Shown: positions 9,050 through 16,258, counted from the stretch's first letter. The stretch: DNA of 49,205 bases from Oscillospiraceae bacterium (GCA_015063785.1 SVTM01000022.1:1-49205), one strand, 5' to 3'. The notes: generated by a model from the letters alone, not told the origin. Numbers and translations are program-made.

Positions 9050-9412
9050 GCGCGTTGCAAGGGACAAACTTGCTACGCAAGTTCTCTGCTCGGTGCAAAG
9101 CACCTCGTACCTTTTGCCTAAAAACAGGCATTTAGCCTGTTTTCTTAACGGCAAAAGCCCCCTCGGGCTTCGAGTCCCCGCAGAATATCGCACAAAACAA
9201 AAAAGACACCCGATGGGTGTCTTTCTTGTTTGGCGCGCTGCAAGGGACAACTTGCTGCGCAAGTTCTCTGCTCGGTGCAAGCACCTTCGCACCTTTTGCC
9301 TAAAAACAGGCATTCAGCCTGTTTTCTTGACGGCAAAAGCCCCCTCGGGCTTCGAGTCCCCGCAGAATATCGCACAAAACAAAAAAGACACCCGATGGGT
9401 GTCTTTCTTGTT

Positions 9413-9457
9413 TGGCGCGCTGCAAGGGACTCGAACCCCTGACCTTTTGGTTCGTAG
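9413..9457 (-). repeat. attL: displaced 3' half of tRNA-Arg (45-bp direct repeat)
   Basis: 45 bases identical to 18190-18234, running from the CCA end of tRNA-Arg to its anticodon loop. The match stops there, so the 5' half of the tRNA is absent. Beyond it (leftwards, i.e. downstream for the tRNA) lies a perfect hairpin GACACCC/GGGTGTC with T-run on the minus strand, most simply the original tRNA terminator. This marks one end of the integrated element. Confidence 0.88.
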
Positions 9458-9574
9458 TTATCTAAAGCACGTTTTGTATTTTCTTACAAAAACTCGCAAA
9501 CGCCTATATATAGGGCTTCCGCGACTCTTTTCGTTTTTGTGTTGTTGCGTATTGTTTTGTGTTTTTTTGTGAAA

Positions 9575-9599
9575 TTGTTGGAAAAATGTTGGAAAAAAT
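9575..9599 (+). repeat. Left subterminal repeat, candidate integrase arm site
   Basis: 25 bases containing GTTGGAAAAA twice. They match 18098-18122 at 24 of 25 positions in the same orientation. It lies about 118 bases inside the left attachment repeat, between it and the integrase stop. Confidence 0.65.
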
Positions 9600-9606
9600 T
9601 TCGAGT

Positions 9607-10806
9607 TTATTCGGCCTTATAAAGCACCTGCGCGATTGTGTCGCTTGCGCGTTCGTCGGCCTTTTTGATAAGGTGTGCATATATGTCGGTCGTGGTTGAT
9701 ACTTTGGCGTGTCCCAAGCGTTTTGATACCGCCACAACGTCAACGCCGTTGGCAATGAGTATGCTTGCCTGCGTGTGTCGGAAAATGTGAGGGTGAATCT
9801 TCGGTAAACCTTCATAACGCTTTGATAATTTTGCATAATAATCGGTTACGCTGTCAGGATGCATAGGCCTACCGTTCCATTGAGTGAACACGTGACCTTG
9901 AAATTCGTTTTTCGTTCCCAACTGTAAAAGCTTTCTTCCCTGCTCCGCTCTCCACGCTTTCAACAGAGCGGCAACCTCTTTCGCTACTGTAACATATCTG
10001 CTTTCGCCCGTTTTTAATGAATTGGTGTATATGCCGCGCTCTTTGGTATATAAAAGATTGTTACACAAATGGAGCTGATTTGTTGTGAAATCTATATCCG
10101 ACCATTTCAAGCCCAAAATTTCACCCCGGCGCGCACCCGTTGCAATAAACATATGCGTGAGCGTTTTCCACATCAACGACTCGCTTTCGATGGCGTGCAT
10201 TATGTTTTGTATATCCTCTATTGTGAGGCATTCAGCCTCTCGTTTTTCAAGCTTTGGAGGAGTGGCAAGCTTTGCGACGTTGGTGTTTACAAGTTGTTCC
10301 TTGAACGCCTGCTGAAGCACGACAGATATAAAACGATGATGCTCAATTATAGATTTTGCCGACAAGCCTTTTCCCGTTCTCTTGTTTGCGCCCTCTTTGC
10401 CGAGAGCGGTATAAAAATTATTGAGATGCTCGGCACGAATGTTTTTTATTTTCATATAGCCGAATCCGCAAAAATCCTCGTTGTTTACACGATCGAGCAA
10501 ACTTCTATACAGCACGATTGTTTTATGCTTTACACCGCTCCGATCTTTTTGCTCAATGACATACTCGGCATATTCCGAAAAGGTTTTCCGTTCGGTCGAA
10601 ACTGTACCCTTTTTGCATTCTTCCTCGAAAAGTGTAGCAACGCGATTTACCTCTTTTTCAATTTGTTTTGCGGTCATTCCTTTTTCGGGCGTGTAGGTTT
10701 TGATATATGGTTTTAATTGCTTGCCGTCCGTATCGCGTCCGCGGTAAACTCTTATAGTGTACGAAACAACGCCGCTCCTGCCGGTGTGTTTTTTTATATT
10801 AGCCAT
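9607..10806 (-). CDS. int: Tyrosine recombinase (integrase)
   Basis: 399 aa from the ATG at 10806. A GTG at 10818 is possible, but AAGG is better placed for 10806. Domain order is an N-terminal arm-binding region (about 1-60), a SAM-like core-binding domain (about 75-170) and the catalytic domain (180-399). The catalytic set is complete: R226 in GARRGE, H340-x-x-R343 in HIFRHTQ, H366 in LGHA and Y376 in DIYAHL. It catalyses site-specific integration and excision at the tRNA-Arg site. The start overlaps the end of the repressor gene by 8 bases, so the two are co-transcribed. It points toward the left attachment site. Confidence 0.95.
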   Translation of the reverse strand: MANIKKHTGRSGVVSYTIRVYRGRDTDGKQLKPYIKTYTPEKGMTAKQIEKEVNRVATLFEEECKKGTVSTERKTFSEYAEYVIEQKDRSGVKHKTIVLYRSLLDRVNNEDFCGFGYMKIKNIRAEHLNNFYTALGKEGANKRTGKGLSAKSIIEHHRFISVVLQQAFKEQLVNTNVAKLATPPKLEKREAECLTIEDIQNIMHAIESESLMWKTLTHMFIATGARRGEILGLKWSDIDFTTNQLHLCNNLLYTKERGIYTNSLKTGESRYVTVAKEVAALLKAWRAEQGRKLLQLGTKNEFQGHVFTQWNGRPMHPDSVTDYYAKLSKRYEGLPKIHPHIFRHTQASILIANGVDVVAVSKRLGHAKVSTTTDIYAHLIKKADERASDTIAQVLYKAE

Positions 10807-11725
10807 TTTTTGTATCACCTTCTTTATCGAGTTTTTTTATCAATTCCTCCAATTGATGGTGATAAAAATCACAAGCCTCGTCGTTTTCAAGGATTTGCAT
10901 TTGTTTTTTTAGTTGATCCGCGGCATCGGTAACCCATTTGAACTCCTGCGCGGTTAGATTGAAATAATTGTACCAATCCCTCGCCGAGAAGTTTTTGAAA
11001 ACTAATCGTTTATCAAATTCGTCACAAATTTTTTCAAACACTTTTGCAAGTTTGTATCTTGTCAAATCACACCAATCTTCTTTGCTATCAAAATCGGGGA
11101 TAGGATCTCCGCGATTATAAGCCTCATAAGCTTCCTTGCCTTTCTCTCTCAAAATTGACATTTCAGCACAAATCCACCACGCAAAGCTATTAGCTTCGGT
11201 CGCTCGTTTGAAATTATTTTCAGCCTCCTCGGAAAGGCGTATATAATAATAGGCCAAAATTGAGCTTTTACACATCAAATCGTTCAAATCTACTACCAAA
11301 TATAAAAAATCCTCATTTTCTAACAAGTTGTTTACTACGCAAATCAAAGGTTTTGAATCTACTTCTTCATGTGATGTTTCCCCTTTCAATCGTTCGAGTG
11401 TTGCAACCGCTCCCTCGGAAAGCCCCGTATATTCGCAAACGCTTTGTAAATCCTTGTCAGCCGTTCTCACGTCCGATATGCCAAGAAGATAATCGGCAGA
11501 TACTTGAAAATATTCTGCAAGCTTTTTCAAATCCAAAATGTCAGGAACTGTGTCACCGTTTGCCCATTTTCCGAGAGCTTGACGCGAAACACCGATTTCT
11601 GATGCCACATCCTCTAGAATAGTACCGTAATCTGTTTTTGCTTCCTGCAAAAGGTGTGTTAAACGTTCGGAAAAAACTCTATCTATTTCTTTTTTTTTGC
11701 GACCTCTTTTGTTTTCGGTGCCCAT
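10799..11725 (-). CDS. XRE-family repressor of the element
   Basis: 308 aa. The ATG at 11725 is chosen because AACTTGCGGAGGT lies 7 bases upstream. Residues 10-85 form a Cro/CI-type helix-turn-helix (ILEDVASEIGVSRQALGKWANGDTVPDILDLKKLAEYFQVSADYLLG). The remaining 220 residues are a helical domain of unknown type with no protease Ser/Lys pair that I can see, so induction would differ from LexA-like cleavage. By position it is the master repressor, acting on the overlapping divergent promoters at 11782-11840. It is followed by int with an 8-base overlap. Confidence 0.88.
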   Translation of the reverse strand: MGTENKRGRKKKEIDRVFSERLTHLLQEAKTDYGTILEDVASEIGVSRQALGKWANGDTVPDILDLKKLAEYFQVSADYLLGISDVRTADKDLQSVCEYTGLSEGAVATLERLKGETSHEEVDSKPLICVVNNLLENEDFLYLVVDLNDLMCKSSILAYYYIRLSEEAENNFKRATEANSFAWWICAEMSILREKGKEAYEAYNRGDPIPDFDSKEDWCDLTRYKLAKVFEKICDEFDKRLVFKNFSARDWYNYFNLTAQEFKWVTDAADQLKKQMQILENDEACDFYHHQLEELIKKLDKEGDTKNG

Positions 11726-11750
11726 TTTTTGACCTCCGCAAGTTAATATA

Positions 11751-11835
11751 ATTAGCATTTTTAAAAGTTAGGAAAAATCTATTGACTTTGCTTTTCTTTT
11801 CTGTTATAATCAGTATAGCATATTAAATTAGCATT
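11751..11835. promoter_or_regulatory. Candidate repressor operators (ATTAGCATT direct repeats)
   Basis: ATTAGCATT occurs at 11751-11759 and 11827-11835, one in the repressor leader and one inside the spacer of the repressor promoter. A related TATAGCATA lies at 11814-11822. They flank both promoters, so binding could block either. The role is inferred from placement only. Confidence 0.4.
11782..11810 (+). promoter_or_regulatory. Rightward early promoter of the element
   Basis: TTGACT at 11782-11787, 17-nt spacer, TATAAT at 11805-11810. It drives the small protein, excisionase, primase and DUF927 genes. Confidence 0.8.
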
Positions 11836-11840
11836 GTCAA
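11812..11840 (-). promoter_or_regulatory. Leftward promoter of repressor and integrase
   Basis: Minus strand TTGACA (11840-11835), 17-nt spacer, TATACT (11817-11812). Its -10 is separated from the rightward -10 by one base, so the two polymerase sites cannot be filled together. Confidence 0.8.
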
Positions 11841-11877
11841 GAGAAAAGAAAAAATAATTTACAAAGGAGGACGTCGA

Positions 11878-12039
11878 ATGATTGATCTCAACAACTTGAC
11901 ATCTGAGGAAAAAGCAATGATTGAAGCACGCAGGGAGTACAAAAGAAAATGGAGAGCGGCAAATCCGGACAAGGTTGCACGCCACAACAAAAACTTTTAC
12001 GAAAAACTTGCAAAACTGAAAGAAGGTGAAAAAAATTGA
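11878..12039 (+). CDS. Small phage-type basic protein
   Basis: 53 aa, ATG at 11878 with AAAGGAGG 7 bases upstream. It is charged and helical (REYKRKWRAANPDKVARHNKNFYEKL), a type often found beside regulators in Gram-positive phages and integrative elements. No function is known to me. It is the first gene of the rightward operon, and its stop overlaps the TTG start of the next gene. Confidence 0.75.
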   Translation: MIDLNNLTSEEKAMIEARREYKRKWRAANPDKVARHNKNFYEKLAKLKEGEKN

Positions 12040-12242
12040 CCAACACCCCCACCACAACAAAAAGCGATATTCCAACCATGCTGACAATAAGAGAGCTTGC
12101 CACGGAGTGCAAGGCATATGGTATTTCGGAATTTTACATCCGTCACGCTGTAAACGATGGAAAGGTGGCTCATATCAAGGCAGGCAGGAAAATTCTTGTC
12201 AATCGTGAAAAATTCATTGACCATCTGAACGGAAATGTATAA
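12036..12242 (+). CDS. Small HTH protein, excisionase/AlpA-like
   Basis: 68 aa from a TTG at 12036 (GAAGGTG 7 bases upstream, overlapping the previous TGA). An ATG at 12078 is an alternative. The core MLTIRELATECKAYGISEFYIRHAVNDGKVAHIKAGRKILVNREKF is a winged-helix excisionase fold: a helix-turn-helix followed by a beta hairpin with the GRKILVN wing. In related elements such proteins direct excision or activate excision genes. Placement between repressor and primase fits that role. Confidence 0.8.
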   Translation: MTNTPTTTKSDIPTMLTIRELATECKAYGISEFYIRHAVNDGKVAHIKAGRKILVNREKFIDHLNGNV

Positions 12243-12251
12243 AGGCGGTGA

Positions 12252-12812
12252 ATAGTTACGACGACAAAAACTATTACTGCAACGATAAAAGACCGAGTCT
12301 CTGTTCCTGCCGCTCTTGAACGATATGGTTTTTTATCAAAAAAGCGTATTCCCTGCCCGATACACGATGGCAAGGATGATAATTTTGAGGTAAAGGAGCG
12401 GTCATATCATTGTTACAGCCGTTGCGGAAGCGGAGATGTAATTTCGCTTGTGCAAAAGCTGTTCGGGCTTTCCTTTTCAGATGCCTGCAAAAAGCTTGAC
12501 TATGATTTTTCTCTGCACCTTTACGGAAAACAGCCCCGTCAAAAAAGTCTGGCATCAGGGCTTGCGGTAGCAAAAAGCAGGATTGTAAGTGACAAAAAAA
12601 GAACAGAACGGTCGGAGCTTGAAAAGGTGCTTGATTCTGCCCTTGACGAACTTGCAAGACTTGACAAAAACAAAATATTATATGCCCCGAAAAGAGCGGA
12701 CGAGCCGCTCCATCCGCTGTTTGTCGAAGCTTTGAACAACCTTTTGAAGGCTCAATATGCGGCTGATATGGCACAGGAGGTGTTGTATGAATATGACAGG
12801 GATCATGTCTGA
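12252..12812 (+). CDS. CHC2 zinc-finger primase-like protein, start unclear
   Basis: The frame is open from 12252 to the TGA at 12810-12812 (186 codons). It encodes a DnaG-type zinc domain: CPIH, then CYSRCGSGDVISLV, followed by FSDACKKL, as in primases of phages and islands. No ATG, GTG or TTG occurs in frame before the zinc domain. The first, a GTG at 12450, would cut it off. A GGCGGTG lies just before 12252, and a GTG at 12248 opens a different frame that stops soon. So either a rare start codon (ATA or ATT) is used or the start is broken. It overlaps the DUF927 gene by 26 bases and likely acts with it in replication. Confidence 0.7.
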   Translation: MVTTTKTITATIKDRVSVPAALERYGFLSKKRIPCPIHDGKDDNFEVKERSYHCYSRCGSGDVISLVQKLFGLSFSDACKKLDYDFSLHLYGKQPRQKSLASGLAVAKSRIVSDKKRTERSELEKVLDSALDELARLDKNKILYAPKRADEPLHPLFVEALNNLLKAQYAADMAQEVLYEYDRDHV

Positions 12813-14595
12813 CAGCATTGTTTATACAGCACGTGACTTTACTGAAAAAACAGATCTGTATGAAGAATTATACAGCAAGAAAGACGATCAGTTTGCATAT
12901 ATGCAAAGTTATGAGCGGCTACGCCTTTGCGCTGAAAATGTGGGAGTAAAAAAATTTCCTCAACTATATAGGGCATATGAAAACAGTAAAGCGCCGAGTC
13001 TGTCTTTTGACAATAAAACCGAATTTTCCGATCAACCGTTGTGCCTTGCTTGCGGTGAGTATATCTGTGATGATACCGGAGTTTTTCTTGGTGAAAAGCA
13101 GGTATGTCCTCATCCGATCATGCCTGTCAGACGGCTGGTAAATATCGAGAGCGGAGAGTGGAAGCTGACAGTTGCTTTTCGCAAAGGCGATAAATGGACA
13201 GAATATACCGCTCAAAGATCGTTTTTTGCTTCTGCTCAGGATTTGGTGAAGCTTGCCGATTACGGCATTTCCGTCACAAGCAAAAACGCCAAAGATCTTG
13301 CAGCATATATATCGGAGGTTGAAACCTACAATCATGCTGATATTCCTGAAAAGCAAAGCGTTTCAAGGCTTGGATGGATAAAAGACGACCTTTTTTCTCC
13401 CTATTGCAACAATATAGAGTTTGACGACAAATCAAGCTATGGTGCATTGTGGGACAGTGTGAAGGAAAACGGAAGTTTTGAGGTGTGGAAAGATGCAATG
13501 TGCAAATTGCGAGCCGAAAAAAGTGCAGGCAGGCTTTTTCTTGCTGCTTCCTTCGCAAGCGTTCTGATAAAGCCGCTCGGAGCTTTGCCCTTTTTTCTTC
13601 ATGTATGGGGTGGTTCGGGCAACGGAAAAACAGTGGGGCTTATGGTGGCGGCATCTGTGTGGGGAGATCCTGCGCCGGGCAAATATGTGCTGAGTTTCAA
13701 CTCCACAGCTGTGGGGCAGGAGATGACAGCGGCATTTTTTAACAATCTGCCGATGTGTATGGATGAGCTTCAGATTCTGAAAAGCAAAGGGCAAAAGGAA
13801 TATGACGGAATCATATATCAGCTTGCGGAAGGTGCAGGCAGGATACGCGGCAAAAAAGACGGCGGCACACAAGCTGTTCCCACTTGGAAAAACTGTTTTA
13901 TAACAACAGGTGAAGAACCTCTCGGGACGGGCTCGAGTGGTGGGGGTGCCGTAAACCGCGTGATCGAGATCGAGTGTAAAGATAAGCTTTGTTCGGATAT
14001 GCCGGGGCTTTGCAATATTATAAGGGAAAATTACGGATCTGCCGGAAGGAAATTTGTTGAATACCTTATGACAAAACAAGGACTTGATGCCGCAAAGGAA
14101 TATTACAAGGCGTATTATGAGCAGCTTACCAAAATAGGAAGCACCGACAAGCAGGCACAGGCTGCAGCGCTGATCCTTGCAGCAGATACTATTGCCACAG
14201 ACATCATATTCAAGGACGGAAATATGCTGACATCTGACGATCTTGTTTTTTATATGAAAAAGGCAGAGGAAGTTGACATCAATGAGAGAGCTTATGCGGA
14301 TTTGCTCGATATTATAAATTCCAAACGCGCAAACTTTGGAACATGGGATGTTAATATGCATTATTGTCCGCCGACAAATAGCGAATTTTGGGGAGCAATA
14401 GATAAAGAATGTTGTTATTTCATTCCTGTGGTGCTTAAAAGAGTACTTGAGGATGCCGGGTACAATAAAAAAGCATTTTTGTCATGGGCTGCTGAAAACG
14501 GATATCTCAGACACAGCGACAAACGCTACACCATACAAAAGAAAATTGAAGGGCGTTCTGCAAAATATAACTGTTTGTGTATTGCGGAAGAATAG
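12787..14595 (+). CDS. DUF927-domain ATPase/helicase of the element
   Basis: 602 aa from the ATG at 12787 (AGGAGG 6 bases upstream). The central DUF927 domain (about 180-480) has a Walker A motif GGSGNGKT at 275-282 and a Walker B-like LPMCMDEL about 50 residues later, with a further TTGEEP sensor-like segment. DUF927 proteins are found next to primases in phages and genomic islands and are predicted replicative helicases. The order CHC2 primase then DUF927, followed by an iteron-like region, indicates that the pair starts replication of the excised element. Confidence 0.9.
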   Translation: MNMTGIMSDSIVYTARDFTEKTDLYEELYSKKDDQFAYMQSYERLRLCAENVGVKKFPQLYRAYENSKAPSLSFDNKTEFSDQPLCLACGEYICDDTGVFLGEKQVCPHPIMPVRRLVNIESGEWKLTVAFRKGDKWTEYTAQRSFFASAQDLVKLADYGISVTSKNAKDLAAYISEVETYNHADIPEKQSVSRLGWIKDDLFSPYCNNIEFDDKSSYGALWDSVKENGSFEVWKDAMCKLRAEKSAGRLFLAASFASVLIKPLGALPFFLHVWGGSGNGKTVGLMVAASVWGDPAPGKYVLSFNSTAVGQEMTAAFFNNLPMCMDELQILKSKGQKEYDGIIYQLAEGAGRIRGKKDGGTQAVPTWKNCFITTGEEPLGTGSSGGGAVNRVIEIECKDKLCSDMPGLCNIIRENYGSAGRKFVEYLMTKQGLDAAKEYYKAYYEQLTKIGSTDKQAQAAALILAADTIATDIIFKDGNMLTSDDLVFYMKKAEEVDINERAYADLLDIINSKRANFGTWDVNMHYCPPTNSEFWGAIDKECCYFIPVVLKRVLEDAGYNKKAFLSWAAENGYLRHSDKRYTIQKKIEGRSAKYNCLCIAEE

Positions 14596-14945
14596 CAAAT
14601 GATTGGTTACCGCAGGTTCCCACTTGCTTGTTTTGAGTGGGAACCGCAAAAAACTTGAAAAATAACGCTTTTTTATATAAGGTTACCAGAGTTCCCACAG
14701 TTACCAATATTAAAACACTTATTATTATATCACATAATATAAAACAAAGTCAGATCTAAAGCTTTATATACAATAGTGTTTGACGGTAACCATGGGTACA
14801 GTGGTAACCATTGACCGAAAACCCTTGTATATAGGCAAAATTTGGGTTACCACATTTTACCGGAAAGCGGAAATCTTGTCAGAATCTGCGGTAACTGTAT
14901 CTGCCTGGAATCAATAGGTTAAACACCGTGAACAATCATGAATTG
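14596..14945. other. Candidate replication origin: GGTTACC iterons around an AT-rich core
   Basis: Gene-free stretch. GGTTACC or its complement GGTAACC occurs exactly at 14605, 14681, 14785, 14803 and 14845, with near matches at 14699 (AGTTACC) and 14890 (GGTAACT). GGTTCCCAC-type boxes sit at 14615 and 14690, with an inverted copy at 14637-14645 making a 10-bp hairpin with the first. Between the two clusters, 14702-14780 is strongly AT-rich. Direct and inverted short repeats plus an AT-rich core right after a primase/helicase pair are the layout of an origin. Function is inferred. Confidence 0.6.
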
Positions 14946-14948
14946 TCG

Positions 14949-14991
14949 AGAGTGTCATCAATGGCGAATGCTGTTGTGTGACGCTCTTTTT
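14949..14991 (+). terminator. Possible terminator after the origin region
   Basis: AGAGTGTCA pairs with TGACGCTCT (one G-T pair) across a 21-base loop, followed by TTTT. The long loop lowers confidence. Confidence 0.4.
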
Positions 14992-15042
14992 GCTTGTAAG
15001 GAAATACAACTTGCATTTTAACCGTCGAAAAGGAGGTGGAAA

Positions 15043-15162
15043 ATGAGTAAAACGAAGATTGAGAAATATGAGGAGTACAAGGCATATTTGCGCTTGCAGA
15101 ATCTTTCGGATGAGGAATATCAGAGACGCATCCGGAAATGGTGTGAAAAGCATAAATTCTAA
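15043..15162 (+). CDS. Small charged protein, unknown
   Basis: 39 aa, ATG at 15043 with AAGGAGGTGG 4 bases upstream. Helical and charged (KIEKYEEYKAYLRLQNLSDEEYQRRIRKW). The strong ribosome binding site is the main support. No family is recognised. It stands alone between the origin-like region and the convergent fic gene. Confidence 0.6.
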   Translation: MSKTKIEKYEEYKAYLRLQNLSDEEYQRRIRKWCEKHKF

Positions 15163-15215
15163 TAACAAAAGCGGAGCTCCTTGGTATCGGATCTCCGCAG
15201 ATGTTTTTATTCGGT

Positions 15216-15878
15216 TTACAATACAATGCCTTGAAGAGCGTTTTCGTAAAGAAACTCTTTGAGCGGCTCTTTTTCGCCTGTGTTGTAAAGGTTCAAAAGC
15301 AGCTCGTTGAATTTTTCCATATGCTTATCGGTAATTGTGAGGACACCCGCTCCGTGCGAAATGAGCAGCTTGTTTGCTGCTGTCATGCTTGTGCGCTTGT
15401 TTCCGTCCCAAAACAGTTGCGCTCTTGTGCCGTAACAGAACACATCAAGAGCCTTTTCGGTGGGGGTGGTATCTTTGGTCATTATCTCGTCAAAGTCGGC
15501 GCATACAGCCTCGTAGAGTGGCACAGCGGGGATATAGTCTGTTCCTGATATTCCGACAGTGCCCGTGCGGAGTTTTCCCCACACAAGAGCCTCGTTGCGG
15601 GCAATATATCCGTTGAGCGCACAGATATACTCAACCGTGAGCGGCTCTGATATTGTTTCAAGCATATAACGCCATGCATCGCGCATATTCAAAATGGCTT
15701 GTATGTCATCAAGCGCAACGCTTGGAACATTCACACCGTTTAATATTGTTTTTGTCTGTGGAAAGGTGACGGCGCGGTTTTCCATTTTCATACCGCAGTA
15801 GATATTTTCGTCCCACAGCTTTTTGGCAAGAAAAATGCTTTGATCGGGGGTGAGCTTGTATTTGTCGGTGTAGGTCAT
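15216..15878 (-). CDS. Fic-family protein with Gln in place of the catalytic His
   Basis: 220 aa. The ATG at 15878 overlaps the stop of the XRE gene (ATGA). The Fic loop reads Q154-LFWDGNK-R162 where active AMP transferases have HxFxxGN(G/K)R. The phosphate-binding GN and Arg are kept but the general-base His is Gln. The N-terminal stretch (about 36-48, VTFPQTKTILNG) sits where the inhibitory helix of such proteins lies but lacks the usual Glu. The protein may transfer another group, act without the His, or bind nucleotides only. With the small XRE partner it resembles a toxin-antitoxin or regulatory pair carried by the element. Confidence 0.85.
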   Translation of the reverse strand: MTYTDKYKLTPDQSIFLAKKLWDENIYCGMKMENRAVTFPQTKTILNGVNVPSVALDDIQAILNMRDAWRYMLETISEPLTVEYICALNGYIARNEALVWGKLRTGTVGISGTDYIPAVPLYEAVCADFDEIMTKDTTPTEKALDVFCYGTRAQLFWDGNKRTSMTAANKLLISHGAGVLTITDKHMEKFNELLLNLYNTGEKEPLKEFLYENALQGIVL

Positions 15879-16099
15879 TTGCTTGTGTCCTCGCTTTCGC
15901 CGATATACTGCAAAATATCTCCCGGTTGGCATTCGAGCATGGCGCACAGTTTTTCGAGACACGCCACAGAAACAATTTCACCGGTGCGAAACTGTTGCAA
16001 AGTTGCTTCCCCAAAAATTTTATCTTTTCTTAATTTGTAAGTAGAAAAACCTTTGTTTTTTAGCTCTTGCAATACATCAATTTTGTAAATAATAGACAT
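15875..16099 (-). CDS. Small XRE/Cro-type DNA-binding protein paired with Fic
   Basis: 74 aa. ATG at 16099 with AAAGGAGGATAAA upstream. Nearly the whole protein is one helix-turn-helix domain (STYKLRKDKIFGEATLQQFRTGEIVSVACLEKLCAMLECQPGDIL). It overlaps fic by 4 bases. It is the most likely ligand of the two identical-spacing operators between 16166 and 16254. It could be the antitoxin-like regulator of Fic. Confidence 0.88.
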   Translation of the reverse strand: MSIIYKIDVLQELKNKGFSTYKLRKDKIFGEATLQQFRTGEIVSVACLEKLCAMLECQPGDILQYIGESEDTSK

Positions 16100-16150
16100 T
16101 TTATCCTCCTTTGGGGCGATTGATTATTGAATATACTTTTCTACGATAAC

Positions 16151-16179
16151 ATTGTATCACAAACATACACTTTTGTCAA
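16151..16179 (-). promoter_or_regulatory. Promoter of the XRE-fic operon
   Basis: Minus strand TTGACA (16179-16174), 17-nt spacer, TACAAT (16156-16151). Operator 1 lies over its -35. Confidence 0.8.
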
Positions 16180-16184
16180 GTGTA
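16166..16184. promoter_or_regulatory. Operator 1, TACAC-N9-GTGTA
   Basis: TACACTTTTGTCAAGTGTA, an inverted repeat with inner arms TACACTT/AAGTGTA. It covers the -35 of the XRE-fic promoter. Confidence 0.65.
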
Positions 16185-16229
16185 CAATGTATACAAAATA
16201 TACACATAAACTTTGTGCACTATTGCATA

Positions 16230-16258
16230 TTGACATACACTGTGATTTGGTGTATAAT
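16230..16258 (+). promoter_or_regulatory. Rightward promoter of the small-gene operon
   Basis: TTGACA at 16230-16235, 17-nt spacer, TATAAT at 16253-16258. Perfect consensus, with operator 2 filling the spacer. It drives the genes from 16314 to 17535. Confidence 0.85.
16236..16254. promoter_or_regulatory. Operator 2, TACAC-N9-GTGTA
   Basis: TACACTGTGATTTGGTGTA has the same arms and the same 9-base gap as operator 1, 70 bases away. It lies between the -35 and -10 of the rightward promoter. Confidence 0.65.

Larger units (their letters stand above)
9000..9457. repeat. Tandem ~180-bp repeats carrying tRNA-Arg 3' tails
   Basis: The motif GCAGAATATCGCA starts at 9000, 9180 and 9362 (periods 180 and 182). 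Each unit holds a terminator hairpin and then the last bases of tRNA-Arg (GGCGCGCTGCAAGGGAC, one change in unit 1). In units 1 and 2 the tRNA match stops after about 18 bases and runs into a hairpin-rich stretch (CTTGC..GCAAG, AAAACAGGC..GCCTGTTTT, AAGCCC..GGGCTT). In unit 3 it continues as the 45-bp attachment repeat. No gene is credible here. Short open frames (for example 9048-9572) only follow the repeats. Confidence 0.85.

Noticed and set aside
9000..9457. Possible CRISPR-like array
   Set aside because: Units are about 180 bp with long matching sequence and no short unique spacers; they are tandem intergenic repeats with tRNA tails.
9048..9572. Open frames through the repeats (peptides with GTRSPRGLL or GTRTPDLLVRS)
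   Set aside because: They follow repeat and tRNA sequence in several frames, have no ribosome binding site and are typical translated-repeat artefacts.
13432..14361. 309-aa frame antisense to the DUF927 gene
   Set aside because: No ribosome binding site, Cys/His-rich composition, and the DUF927 gene with Walker motifs is the real one.
14605..14650. Terminator after the DUF927 gene (GGTTCCCACT hairpin)
   Set aside because: The 10-bp stem is followed by GCAAAAAAC rather than a T-run on the plus strand; it fits better as part of the iteron region.
15216..16099. Classical AMPylating Fic toxin with antitoxin
   Set aside because: The catalytic His is Gln and the inhibitory Glu is not seen, so standard AMPylation activity should not be assumed; reported instead as an altered Fic pair.
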